A stretch of 64,000 nucleotides of DNA from Streptomyces sp. 130 (lineage in GTDB: Bacteria > Actinomycetota > Actinomycetes > Streptomycetales > Streptomycetaceae), in assembly GCF_007096885.1 (NCBI RefSeq), contig NZ_VJNO01000002.1, forward strand, positions 186,001-250,000, written 5' to 3'. This document shows positions 25,921 to 34,487 of this stretch, piece after piece; within the stretch, counting starts at the first letter, position 1; every line of letters begins with the position of its first letter. The position numbers and the translations under genes are program-made. The notes below the pieces were generated by a model. The model saw nothing but the letters and a program-made list of their open reading frames with translations. It ran no database searches and was not told the origin of the DNA.

Positions 25921-27417
25921 TCAACGTACGTTGACGACCACGCGGTCCGCCTCCAGCTCGTCCCGGGCCAGCACCTCCTCGTCCGGCCGTTCGTCGCGCT
26001 CGCGCGGACCCGCGTACGTCACCGCGAGCGCGACGGCCAGGTTGGCGGCGAGGGCGACGATCCCCGCGTTCACGCCCCACACCGGATCGTGCTCCGTGAA
26101 CACGAACCCGCACACCACACCGACCCCGACGGCGAGCCCGGACAGCGCCCCGAGCAGCGTCAGCCGCCGCCACATCAGCCCCAGCAGCACCATGGGGAGC
26201 AGCTGCGCCATGCCCTCGTACGAGATGAGCGACAGGCGTACGAGGGTGTTGGGAGCCGTGTACGTGAGGAGCAGCGCCAGGGAGCCCGCGACCACGACGA
26301 CCAGCTGCGCGGCGCCCTTCTGCCCGCGCTCCCAGCGGGGCACGAGCGAGAGCACGCTGCGGCCCCACATCGTGCCGATGACCAGCATGAACACGGCCAT
26401 GGGCACGATCGAGGAGAGCGCTGCGGCGACCCCGACGACCCCGACGGACCAGGCGGGCAGCGAGTCCGTGACCAGCTTGAAGAGAGCGAGGTTGGACTCG
26501 GCCCCGACCAGCCCCGGCACCACGAACAGCGCCGCCATGCCGAGCAGCATCGGGACGAAGAGCAGGACGTTGTAGGCGGGCAGCCACATCGCGTTGCGGC
26601 GGAGCACGTCCGCGCTCGATGCGCCGAGGTAGCCGGCGACGGTGGTCGGGAAGATCACGACGGTGAGCGAGTTCAGGAACGACGTGGTGATGAACCACGC
26701 CTGCCCGAGGCCGCTGTCCCCGTGGCCGGGGAAGGTCAGCCACTCGCTCTTCTCGGTGACGAGCCGGTCGAGGAAGGGCCCGTAGCCGTCGAAGTAGTGC
26801 ACGGGCACGTAGACCGCGAGGAAGCCGAGCGTGACGATCACCAGCAGGTCCTTCAGCACGGACACCCACGCGCTGCCGCGCAGCCCGCTGACGACGACGA
26901 AGCCGGTGGTGACGGCGAAGGCGATGAAGTACGCCCAGTTCAGGCTGATGGCCCCGTACGAGATCGTGGAGACGACGACGCCCATGCCGGTGATCTGGAG
27001 CTGGATGTACGGCAGCAGGAACACGGTCGCCAGGACGGCGACGAGCGCGCCGAGCCAGGGCCGCCCGAAGCGGTGCGCCACCATGTCGGTGATCCCGACG
27101 AGACCGTGCCTGCGCGCGTACGCCCACAGCATCGGCCCCACGACGTAGCCGACGGCGTACCCGCAGGACATGTACGCGACGACGTAGAGGACGGGCGCCC
27201 CGTAGTTGTAGCCCCAGCCGGCGGCGCCGAGGTAGCTGAAGCTGGTGTAGCCCTCACCGGCCATCAGCACCCAGATGAAGACGGCCCCGAGGCTGCGCCC
27301 GCCCACCGACCACTCGGCGAGCCCGCCGCCGCGTCCGCCGCGTACGGCGAGCAGCCCCAGGGCGACGGTGGCGACCATGAAGACCCCGAAGACGGAGGTC
27401 GCGACGGCGGCGTTCAC
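25921..27417 (-). CDS. sodium:solute symporter family transporter
   Basis: A 498-residue SSS-family importer with about 13 membrane segments. FIWVLMAGEGYTSFSYLGAA in TM2 and TFNY-like positions, GLVGITDMVAHRFGRPWLGA and AALSSIVPMAVFMLVIGTMW (the sodium-site helix) are recognisable. The GTG start overlaps the stop of a 62-residue DUF3311-like protein by 4 bp, a pairing common in this family. The substrate, probably an organic acid, is unknown. Confidence 0.85.
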   Translation of the reverse strand: MNAAVATSVFGVFMVATVALGLLAVRGGRGGGLAEWSVGGRSLGAVFIWVLMAGEGYTSFSYLGAAGWGYNYGAPVLYVVAYMSCGYAVGYVVGPMLWAYARRHGLVGITDMVAHRFGRPWLGALVAVLATVFLLPYIQLQITGMGVVVSTISYGAISLNWAYFIAFAVTTGFVVVSGLRGSAWVSVLKDLLVIVTLGFLAVYVPVHYFDGYGPFLDRLVTEKSEWLTFPGHGDSGLGQAWFITTSFLNSLTVVIFPTTVAGYLGASSADVLRRNAMWLPAYNVLLFVPMLLGMAALFVVPGLVGAESNLALFKLVTDSLPAWSVGVVGVAAALSSIVPMAVFMLVIGTMWGRSVLSLVPRWERGQKGAAQLVVVVAGSLALLLTYTAPNTLVRLSLISYEGMAQLLPMVLLGLMWRRLTLLGALSGLAVGVGVVCGFVFTEHDPVWGVNAGIVALAANLAVALAVTYAGPRERDERPDEEVLARDELEADRVVVNVR

Positions 27418-27602
27418 CGGCGGTCACCCCGCCGGGTCAGCCACACGGCGACGGGGGTCAGCAAGGTCGCCCCGAGCAGCCAGAGGAAGAGGAACGGCAG
27501 CCCGAGAACGACGGGCCGGACCCGGTTCACGAACGGCAGCGCCCCGAGGTAGAGCACGTAGGGGACCAGCAACCACAACAACTGCGGACGTCGTCTGAGC
27601 AC
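27414..27602 (-). CDS. DUF3311-like small membrane protein, symporter partner
   Basis: A 62-residue protein with two membrane segments (LLWLLVPYVLYLGALPFV and GLPFLFLWLLGATLLTPVAV) and the tail TRRGDRR. The size, the P-x-x-N-R-V-x-P-x-V-L-G-L-P pattern and the overlap with the symporter fit DUF3311. GTG 27600-27602 has no Shine-Dalgarno; TAACGT 8 nt upstream suggests a leaderless message. The start is the least certain part. Confidence 0.72.
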   Translation of the reverse strand: MLRRRPQLLWLLVPYVLYLGALPFVNRVRPVVLGLPFLFLWLLGATLLTPVAVWLTRRGDRR

Positions 27603-27689
27603 GTGGAGACACGTTAGAGGGTCGGCGGCGTGCCCGGAGCCCAGGGAGTAGCCCCCGTCGCGCCCCCGCACAGCAGTACGGTGTGGTGC

Positions 27690-28694
27690 ATGCGCCCCGA
27701 GACTCCTGCCGACCACATCTCCGAAGCCGAGCGTCTGCTCCGCACCGCGGCGCAGTACCCCGAGGACCACGAACCGCTGCTCCTCCAGGCGGCGGCCCAC
27801 CTGGAACTCGGCGGCGACCGCGACCGCGCCGCGACGCTCTACGACGACCTGCTCGCCGACCCCGGCACCGAGCACCCGCACCTGGTGAAGGCGCTCAGCG
27901 CCGCGAACCTGTGGGAGTACGGCCACGAGGCGGAGGCCCGCGCGCTGATCGAAGGCGTCCGGGTGGCGGCCCCGCAGGAGGCGGCCCCGTGGGAGATCGC
28001 GGCGGAGACGCTGGAGGCCCACGACGAGCTGGAAGCGGCGCACGACCTCTTCTCCACGGCCCTGCGCCTGCTGATCGCCCCCGGCGAGGAGGTCCCGTAC
28101 GCGACCCAGTCGCTGCTGACCGGCCGCCACCGGGTGCGCCGTCTGATGGGCGTCGGGCACGACGCCTGGGACGAGCTCGCGGACACGCTGCACACGGCGG
28201 CGGTCCCGCTGGACGAGCTCCACGACCCGAAGCGGCTGTGGTCCCTGGGCTCCTCGGACCCGGGCGAGCTGCGCGCCGAGATCACCCGCCTCCGTGCCGA
28301 GCTGGGCACCTACCGCACGGCGTTGTCGCGCCCCTTCCCGGTGGCGGTGCTGCACTGGCCGGCCGCCGAATTCCGCGAGCTCCTCACGGCGTACCCCCGC
28401 CTGGGCAGCGAATACGCCTCCCACCCGGACCACCTGGCCCGCCTGGAGACGGCCCTGCGCGACCTCCAGGCGGCGGGCACCCCGAACCTCGGCATCGTCC
28501 GCGGCACGGTCCCCTCCTACGAGGCCTTCGCCGCCTCCGAATCCGCCTCCCCGGCCGACCCGGACCTCCTCCCCCAATACGCCACGACCCTGGCCGCACG
28601 CGGCCGTGCGGTGCCGTGGCCCCCGGCGAAGAGCGCGGAGTGCTGGTGCGGGTCGGGGGAGTCGTACCGGGGGTGCCATGGGGGGCGGGTGTAG
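27690..28694 (+). CDS. tetratricopeptide-like protein with C-terminal SEC-C zinc motif
   Basis: A 334-residue cytosolic protein. The N-terminal two-thirds is helical and repeat-like (DHISEAERLLRTAAQYPEDH, LLLQAAAHLELGGDRDRAA and similar), suggesting a TPR fold. It ends in ECWCGSGESYRGCHGG, the C-x-C-GSG-x-x-Y-x-x-CH SEC-C zinc site. TACGGT lies 7 nt before the ATG and no ribosome site is seen, so the gene is probably leaderless. The function is unknown. Confidence 0.8.
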   Translation: MRPETPADHISEAERLLRTAAQYPEDHEPLLLQAAAHLELGGDRDRAATLYDDLLADPGTEHPHLVKALSAANLWEYGHEAEARALIEGVRVAAPQEAAPWEIAAETLEAHDELEAAHDLFSTALRLLIAPGEEVPYATQSLLTGRHRVRRLMGVGHDAWDELADTLHTAAVPLDELHDPKRLWSLGSSDPGELRAEITRLRAELGTYRTALSRPFPVAVLHWPAAEFRELLTAYPRLGSEYASHPDHLARLETALRDLQAAGTPNLGIVRGTVPSYEAFAASESASPADPDLLPQYATTLAARGRAVPWPPAKSAECWCGSGESYRGCHGGRV

Positions 28695-28863
28695 GGGACC
28701 GCAGTCCGGGGCGGGGGCGCACGGGCTGCGGCTGCCCCCGGGGGCGGGGGCTGCGGGGGGAGCACGCGGGCTTGGGGCTGCAACCGGGGGCGGGGCTCCT
28801 GGGCGGTGTGGGGCGGCCGGAATGCGGATGTCCGGGTACACCCCGGCTCCGTACCCTGCCCCC

Positions 28864-29355
28864 ATGCCCGAACTCCAGCGCCTGCGCCCCGACCACGCCC
28901 CGGCCGTCCTCGCGTTCGAGAAGGCCAACCGCGCGTTCTTCGCCGCGTCGGTCCCGGACCGCGGCGACGCCTACTTCGCCGACTACCCGCCCCGCCACGA
29001 TGCGCTGCTCGCCGAACAGGCCGCGGGGACCTGCCACTTCCACGTCCTGGTGGCGGAGGACACGAGCGAGGTCCTGGGCCGCTTCAACCTGATGGACGCC
29101 ACCGCCGGCACGGCCGAACTCGGCTTCCGCCTCGCGGAGAAGGCCACGGGCAGGGGCCTGGCGACGACCGCCGTGCACGACCTCTTCGCGCTGTGCCGCA
29201 CGACGTACGGCCTGACGCGGCTCACCGCGAGGGCGGCGGTGCGGAACGCGGCGTCGCACGGGGTGCTGAGGAGGGCCGGCTTCGTGGAGACGGGGGAGGC
29301 GGTGGCGCTGAACGGGGAGCGGGGGGTGGGGTTCGTGCGGGTGCTGGGGCGGTGA
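28864..29355 (+). CDS. GNAT-family N-acetyltransferase (RimJ/RimL-like)
   Basis: A 163-residue acetyl-CoA-dependent acetyltransferase. RLRPDHAPAVLAFEKANRAF opens the fold, motif A is AELGFRLAEKATGRGLATTA with the pyrophosphate loop, and TARAAVRNAASHGVLRRAGF is motif B. TACCCT 6 nt before the ATG suggests leaderless expression. It lies just before the defense-like island but its composition is ordinary. Confidence 0.82.
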   Translation: MPELQRLRPDHAPAVLAFEKANRAFFAASVPDRGDAYFADYPPRHDALLAEQAAGTCHFHVLVAEDTSEVLGRFNLMDATAGTAELGFRLAEKATGRGLATTAVHDLFALCRTTYGLTRLTARAAVRNAASHGVLRRAGFVETGEAVALNGERGVGFVRVLGR

Positions 29356-29488
29356 CGGCGTAACGCGGACGCATTTGTCACCGGTATTCCCGGCTGTCCC
29401 ACCTTTGCAATACCATCACATCGCATCTACTCATCAGGGCCGCACCTCCCCACGCAGGTCTCAGCTCTGTGTGCGCGAGGAAGGCTTC

Positions 29489-31018
29489 ATGGTGCCGTAT
29501 CAGCCCTCTGCCGACTGGCAGTTCGAGGTCCCCACCACCGGCACCAAACGGCTCCCGCCCGCCGCCCGGTACGTCGAGTCGCTGACGCACCAGGGATACG
29601 GATTCGAGGCGGCCATCGCCGACCTCGTGGACAACTCCATCGACGCGGGTGCCCGTAACGTCGTCGTCAGCCTGCTGCGCGACGACGACCGGCTGGTCAG
29701 CCTCCTCGTCATCGACGACGGCTGCGGCATGGACGACGCCGCGCTGGACACCGCGATGACCGTGGGCGGCAGACAGGGCTACGACGACACGGCGCTCGGC
29801 CACTTCGGCGCCGGGCTCAAGGCGGCGTCCCTGTCGCACGCCGACTCGCTCACCGTGATCAGCCGCACCAAGCGCAGCCCGTCCACCGGGCGCCGCTGGC
29901 TGACGGCCCGAGCCCAGGCCGACTTCAGCTGCGACATCGTCGACCCCGGGTACTGCCAGGATCTCGTCGACCGTTACGACGGGGTCATCCAGTGGCACGG
30001 CACGATCGTGCGCTGGGACCGGGTCCGCGCCTTCGAGACCATCACCACCGGCCAGGCCGACCGCTACCTCAACGACGCGATCGAGAAGCTGGAGACCCAC
30101 CTCGGGCTCTACCTCCACCGCTTCCTGGCCCGAGACGGCTTCAACATCGACATCGTCGTGGAGGACGTGCGGACCAAGGAGGAGCTCGACCATCGCGGGG
30201 TCGAACCGATCGACCCGTTCGGCTACCGGGTGCCCGGCCGCGCCGGCTACCCCCGTACGTACACCGCTCCCGTCGAGGGCGTCGGCCCGGTCCCGCTGAC
30301 CGCGCACATCTGGCCGCCGAAGTCGCCGCTGGTCAGCTTCCGGGGCATCGGCCCGCTCGCCGAGCGCCAGGGCTTCTACATCTACCGCAACGACCGGCTC
30401 GTCCAGGCCGGCGGCTGGAACGGCACCCGCAGCCCGGAGAGCCACCTCGCGCTCGCCCGGATCGCCGTCGACCTGCCGTCCGCGCCGAACGACGTCTTCA
30501 ACCTCACGGTGAAGAAGGACGGCGTGACCGTCACCCCCGCGTTCGCCCGCGGCCTGGAGCAGGCCGTGGACTCCGCCGGACACACCTTCGCCGCGTACGT
30601 GCAGGAGGCGGCGCTGACGTACCGCGAGGCGGCCCGGCGTGCCACCGAGCCGCAGCGCAAGGCGGTGCTCCCGGCGGGCAAGGGGATCGACCCGAAGCTC
30701 CGGCGGACGCTGCGCGACGAGCTGCCGGAGCTGGAGGGCGAGGACCCGATCGCGTTCCGCTGGGACAGCCTGCCGTCCGACGTGTTCTTCGAACTCGACC
30801 GGGAGCGGCGGGAGGTGCGGCTCAACAAGGAGTACCGGCAGGTGCTCAACGGCGGCCGGCGCGGAGGGCTGAACGACGCACCGGTGATCAAGAGCATGCT
30901 CTATCTGATGGTCAACGAGATCTTCCAGAAGGAACGGGTCCGCGCCGTCCACACCGACAACGTGGCGCTCTGGAACAGCGTCCTGGTCACGGCGGCCCGT
31001 TGCGAGACGGAGCGCTGA
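29489..31018 (+). CDS. MORC/MutL-like GHKL ATPase of the defense island
   Basis: A 509-residue ATPase, first gene of the plus-strand operon. The Bergerat fold is clear: N-box AIADLVDNSIDAGA (residue ~43), G1 box VIDDGCGMDD (~76) and G2 box LGHFGAGLKAASL (~104). The position of the usual catalytic glutamate in the N-box is aspartate. A second domain (about 200-370) and a coiled or helical C-terminus follow. ATPases of this group occur in restriction-modification-like operons with Z1 helicases, and the eukaryotic MORC proteins derive from them. The start is ATG 29489 with GAGGAAGG just upstream; the frame runs open from 29375. It lies 54 bp from the Z1 gene. A nucleotide-gated clamp on DNA is the likely role. 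Confidence 0.82.
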   Translation: MVPYQPSADWQFEVPTTGTKRLPPAARYVESLTHQGYGFEAAIADLVDNSIDAGARNVVVSLLRDDDRLVSLLVIDDGCGMDDAALDTAMTVGGRQGYDDTALGHFGAGLKAASLSHADSLTVISRTKRSPSTGRRWLTARAQADFSCDIVDPGYCQDLVDRYDGVIQWHGTIVRWDRVRAFETITTGQADRYLNDAIEKLETHLGLYLHRFLARDGFNIDIVVEDVRTKEELDHRGVEPIDPFGYRVPGRAGYPRTYTAPVEGVGPVPLTAHIWPPKSPLVSFRGIGPLAERQGFYIYRNDRLVQAGGWNGTRSPESHLALARIAVDLPSAPNDVFNLTVKKDGVTVTPAFARGLEQAVDSAGHTFAAYVQEAALTYREAARRATEPQRKAVLPAGKGIDPKLRRTLRDELPELEGEDPIAFRWDSLPSDVFFELDRERREVRLNKEYRQVLNGGRRGGLNDAPVIKSMLYLMVNEIFQKERVRAVHTDNVALWNSVLVTAARCETER

Positions 31019-31072
31019 GCGCCCCTCCCCCGCCCGCCCGTCCCCGCAGCCGATCCGAGAGAGCCGCCCGCC

Positions 31073-34006
31073 ATGACCGACCACCTGTTCACCCTGCACG
31101 GCGATGTGCTGGCCGCCATGCGACGGGGGCCCAAGCCCTTCGCCAAGCTGGCCTTCGTGCTCTCGGAGGACGAGGAGCCCGCCGACACCGCGCTCTCCCA
31201 CTTCCAGGACCGCGTCCTGGGCGCGGATCCGGGTGACGGGCTGATCGCGCTGTGGCACCGCACCCTGACCGCCTGGGACCTGGCGGAGCGGGCCGACTGG
31301 TCGGCGGCCCCGCCCCGTACGGACGAGCGCCGCGCGGACACGTACACCCGGCTGGGCTTCGGCCCCGGGCTGCGCAAGGCGCTCGACAGCGCCGTCCCGG
31401 TTTTCAAGGAGCCCGGGCCGACGGTGATCAGCAAGGAGTTCGCCTCCTGGTACACCCGGGACGCGGCCGCCGCGCGCTCCTTCTACTGGAAGTCGTACGA
31501 ACGGCTGCTGCGGAGCAAGGGCTGGTCGGACGCGGCGGTCTCCGGTCTCGACGAGGCGAGCCACGCCGTGGTCGAGCGGCTCTCCGACCCCACCCGCCCC
31601 GAGGCGTACGGGGCGCGCGGCCTCGTGGTGGGCTACGTCCAGTCGGGCAAGACCGCCAACTTCACCGGCGTCACCGCGAAGGCCATCGACGCGGGATACC
31701 GCCTGGTCATCGTCCTCGGCGGCACGCTCAACCTGCTCCGGGGCCAGACCCAGCGCCGGCTGGACATGGAGCTCATCGGCCGGGAGAACATCCTGCGCGG
31801 CGCCGACCCGGAGGACCCGGACGCCCTGGTCGGCATCGACTACCAGGAGGACGCGGACTGGCCGGAGAAGTTCGTCAGCCACGGCGGCAGGCCCTCCGCA
31901 CTCGGCGCCTTCGACATCGAGCGCCTCACCACCCGGGACGACGACTACAAGAGCCTGCTGCGCGGCATCCGCGCGCTCGAATTCGAGAAGCAGTCGCGCA
32001 CCGAGCCGCTGTACGCACCGGCCAACCTGCACCGCGCGGCGGCCCGGATCATGGTCGTGAAGAAGAACAAGTCCGTACTGGGCAAGCTCATCGCGGACCT
32101 CAGGCGGATCGGCCCGATCCTCTCCGAGATCCCCGCGCTGATCATCGACGACGAGTCGGACCAGGCGTCGGTCAACACCACGGACCCGAAGAAGTGGGAG
32201 GAGGGCAAGGTCACCCGTACGGCCATCAACGGCCAGATATCCCAGCTGCTCGGGCTGCTGCCCCGCGCCCAGTACGTCGGCTACACCGCGACCCCGTTCG
32301 CCAACGTCTTCGTGGACCCGGGCGACGGCGAGGACATCTTCCCGCGTGACTTCCTCGTCTCGCTGCCCCGCCCGACCGGCTACATGGGCGTCCAGGACTT
32401 CCACGACCTCGACACGGACGAGGGCACCGCGGAGGAGACGCACGTCCGGGGCATCTACGAGGACACCGGCGACCGCCTCCAGGAGGCGATGGACGCGTTC
32501 GTCCTCACGGGCGCGCTCAAGCTGTACCGCGCCGACCGGGGCGTCCCCGAGGGGCCGTTCCGGCACCACACGATGCTCGTCCACGAGTCGGTGCGCATGG
32601 CCGAGCACACGGCCCTCGCCCTGCGGATCAGCACCATGTGGCACCAGGCCGCCTACACCAGCCGCCAGGGCCACGACCGCCTGGCCGCCCTCTTCGCCTC
32701 GGACTTCCACCGCTTCGCCGACGCGGACCTGCCCACCCCGGAGTCGTACGAGGAACTGAGGGCCTATGTCTCGGCCGCCCGCCGGCTCATCAACGCCGGC
32801 GGCACCCCCGTCCTGGTGGTCAACGGCGACACCGAGCGGGACTACGACCAGCCCGACCTGGACTTCGAGCGCACCCCGCACGTGTGGAAGATCCTGGTCG
32901 GCGGCACGAAGCTCTCCCGGGGCTTCACGGTGGAGGGCCTGACGGTCACGTACTACCTCCGTGCCACCCGGCAGGCGGACACCCTGATGCAGATGGGCCG
33001 CTGGTTCGGCTTCCGCCCCGGCTACCGGGACCTGGTCCGCCTCTACATCGGCCGCGAGGTCCCGGTCGGCAGAACGGGGACGATCGACCTCTACGAAGCC
33101 TTCGAGGCCATCTGCCGCGACGAGGAGACGTTCCGCGCCCAGCTGACCCGCTACGCGACCCTGGTGGACGGCAAACCCCAGGTCACCCCCGCCCAGATCC
33201 CCCCACTGGTCTCCCAGCACCTCTCCTGGATCCGCCCGTCGGCCCGCAACAAGATGTTCAACGCCGAACTGGTGGAGATCCGCTCCCCGGGCCAGTGGGT
33301 GGAACCGACCGCGTACCCGGTGGGGGCGGCGGAGCTGCGGGGGAACGTGGGGGCCTGGGGGGTGGCGTTGGGGGCGCTCAGCGAGGACCTCTCCGTGTTC
33401 GTGACCGTCCCCGGGAACGACCGGGGCAGCTACACCCGCTACCCCGCCCGGACGGCGGTTCTCAGCCATACCGAGCTGCTGGACATCGTGAGCGGCCTGA
33501 ACTGGGGGCGCCCGGATCTCTTCGCCCCTCATCTGGCGTATCTGCGGGATACGAGCGACACCGGCTGCACTACGGACGACTGGACACTGATCCTTCCCCA
33601 GACCACGGGGCCAACCAGCGTGTCCGCCAGCATCCTCGGCAGTCAGCCCCTCACCCTGGTCCAGCGCAAGCGGAACGGCCGCGGCGTGTTCAACCGCATC
33701 TCCGGTGTAGCCCACCGCCAGTCTGCCGAGCGCATCGCCGGACTCCGCGCACTGAGCGACGACGACCCGTTCGCCACTCAGTTTCACCGGCCGCGCCGTG
33801 GAGCCGTGCTCCTCTACCCGGTCATCGATCCCAGCGTCGGAAGGCCGGAGGATCTCGTGACAGACGGCAGTATCGACCCCGGCAAGGTCGTGCTGGCTGC
33901 GGCGTTCATCCCAGCCGTCAGCACGACGGACAAGCCGGTACCCTACGTTCGCTTCCGGGCGGTCGACTCGTCCCGGCCTGGTGAAGCCACTATTGAAGTG
34001 CGATGA
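31073..34006 (+). CDS. Z1-domain superfamily II helicase-like ATPase
   Basis: A 977-residue protein. Motif I is GYVQSGKTANFTG (~187), the motif II-like acidic block is IIDDESDQAS (~357), motif III is GYTATPFANVF (~403), the later motif is GGTKLSRGFTVEG, and motif VI is MQMGRWFGFRPGYRDLVRLY (~641). Together these are the hallmark of Z1 proteins, which accompany GHKL ATPases and methylases in restriction-like operons. The last ~190 residues, from about nucleotide 33400, are coded with clearly lower GC than the rest. The ATG is 54 bp after the ATPase. It probably moves along or remodels DNA to bring target sites to a nuclease. Confidence 0.87.
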   Translation: MTDHLFTLHGDVLAAMRRGPKPFAKLAFVLSEDEEPADTALSHFQDRVLGADPGDGLIALWHRTLTAWDLAERADWSAAPPRTDERRADTYTRLGFGPGLRKALDSAVPVFKEPGPTVISKEFASWYTRDAAAARSFYWKSYERLLRSKGWSDAAVSGLDEASHAVVERLSDPTRPEAYGARGLVVGYVQSGKTANFTGVTAKAIDAGYRLVIVLGGTLNLLRGQTQRRLDMELIGRENILRGADPEDPDALVGIDYQEDADWPEKFVSHGGRPSALGAFDIERLTTRDDDYKSLLRGIRALEFEKQSRTEPLYAPANLHRAAARIMVVKKNKSVLGKLIADLRRIGPILSEIPALIIDDESDQASVNTTDPKKWEEGKVTRTAINGQISQLLGLLPRAQYVGYTATPFANVFVDPGDGEDIFPRDFLVSLPRPTGYMGVQDFHDLDTDEGTAEETHVRGIYEDTGDRLQEAMDAFVLTGALKLYRADRGVPEGPFRHHTMLVHESVRMAEHTALALRISTMWHQAAYTSRQGHDRLAALFASDFHRFADADLPTPESYEELRAYVSAARRLINAGGTPVLVVNGDTERDYDQPDLDFERTPHVWKILVGGTKLSRGFTVEGLTVTYYLRATRQADTLMQMGRWFGFRPGYRDLVRLYIGREVPVGRTGTIDLYEAFEAICRDEETFRAQLTRYATLVDGKPQVTPAQIPPLVSQHLSWIRPSARNKMFNAELVEIRSPGQWVEPTAYPVGAAELRGNVGAWGVALGALSEDLSVFVTVPGNDRGSYTRYPARTAVLSHTELLDIVSGLNWGRPDLFAPHLAYLRDTSDTGCTTDDWTLILPQTTGPTSVSASILGSQPLTLVQRKRNGRGVFNRISGVAHRQSAERIAGLRALSDDDPFATQFHRPRRGAVLLYPVIDPSVGRPEDLVTDGSIDPGKVVLAAAFIPAVSTTDKPVPYVRFRAVDSSRPGEATIEVR

Positions 34007-34028
34007 ACGTGATCCTGGAGTGACCGCA

Positions 34029-34487
34029 GTGCCTGACCCCGCAGAGTGGACCCCGCCAGACGGCTCGTGGGCCTCGTCTGCGGCGCGCCGCCGGAACATG
34101 CAGGCGATCCGCAGCCGCGACACACAGCCGGAACGGCTGATCCGCCGGCTCGTCCATGCGAACGGCCTGCGCTACCGGGTCGCCGCCCGGCCTCTGCCGG
34201 ACCTGCGCCGGACGGCAGACCTGGTCTTCCGTCCGGCGAAAGTCGCTGTGTTCATTGACGGCTGTTACTGGCACGGCTGCCCTGAACACTACGTCCCGCC
34301 CAAGACCAACCCGGGCTACTGGTCAGACAAAGTGGCCCGGAACATGGCCCGGGACCGCGACACTGACAAACGGCTGGCCGAGGCCGGGTGGACCGTCCTG
34401 CGGTTCTGGGAACACCAGGACTCAGACGTGTGCGCCCTGGAGATCGTCAGCACTGTCCGCGAGCGCCGGCGCCACCTGCCCGGGTAG
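34029..34487 (+). CDS. Vsr-type very short patch/nicking endonuclease
   Basis: A 152-residue endonuclease. AIRSRDTQPERLIRRLVHA carries the catalytic Glu, ADLVFRPAKVAVFIDGCYWH the catalytic Asp and His, and GCPEHYVPPKTNPGYW the zinc ligands; NMARDRDTDKRLAEAGWTVL and RFWEHQ complete the fold. It could repair T:G mismatches made by deamination of 5-methylcytosine, or act as the cutting subunit of the island. GTG 34029 is preferred (GGAG 9 nt upstream). It follows Z1 by 22 bp. Its last 66 bp are antisense to the methyltransferase 3' end. Confidence 0.87.
   Translation: MPDPAEWTPPDGSWASSAARRRNMQAIRSRDTQPERLIRRLVHANGLRYRVAARPLPDLRRTADLVFRPAKVAVFIDGCYWHGCPEHYVPPKTNPGYWSDKVARNMARDRDTDKRLAEAGWTVLRFWEHQDSDVCALEIVSTVRERRRHLPG

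Noticed and set aside
29378..34123. Minus-strand open frame of over 1500 codons opposite the ATPase and Z1 genes
   Set aside because: A shadow produced by high third-position GC; the plus-strand proteins carry clear catalytic motifs and ribosome sites.
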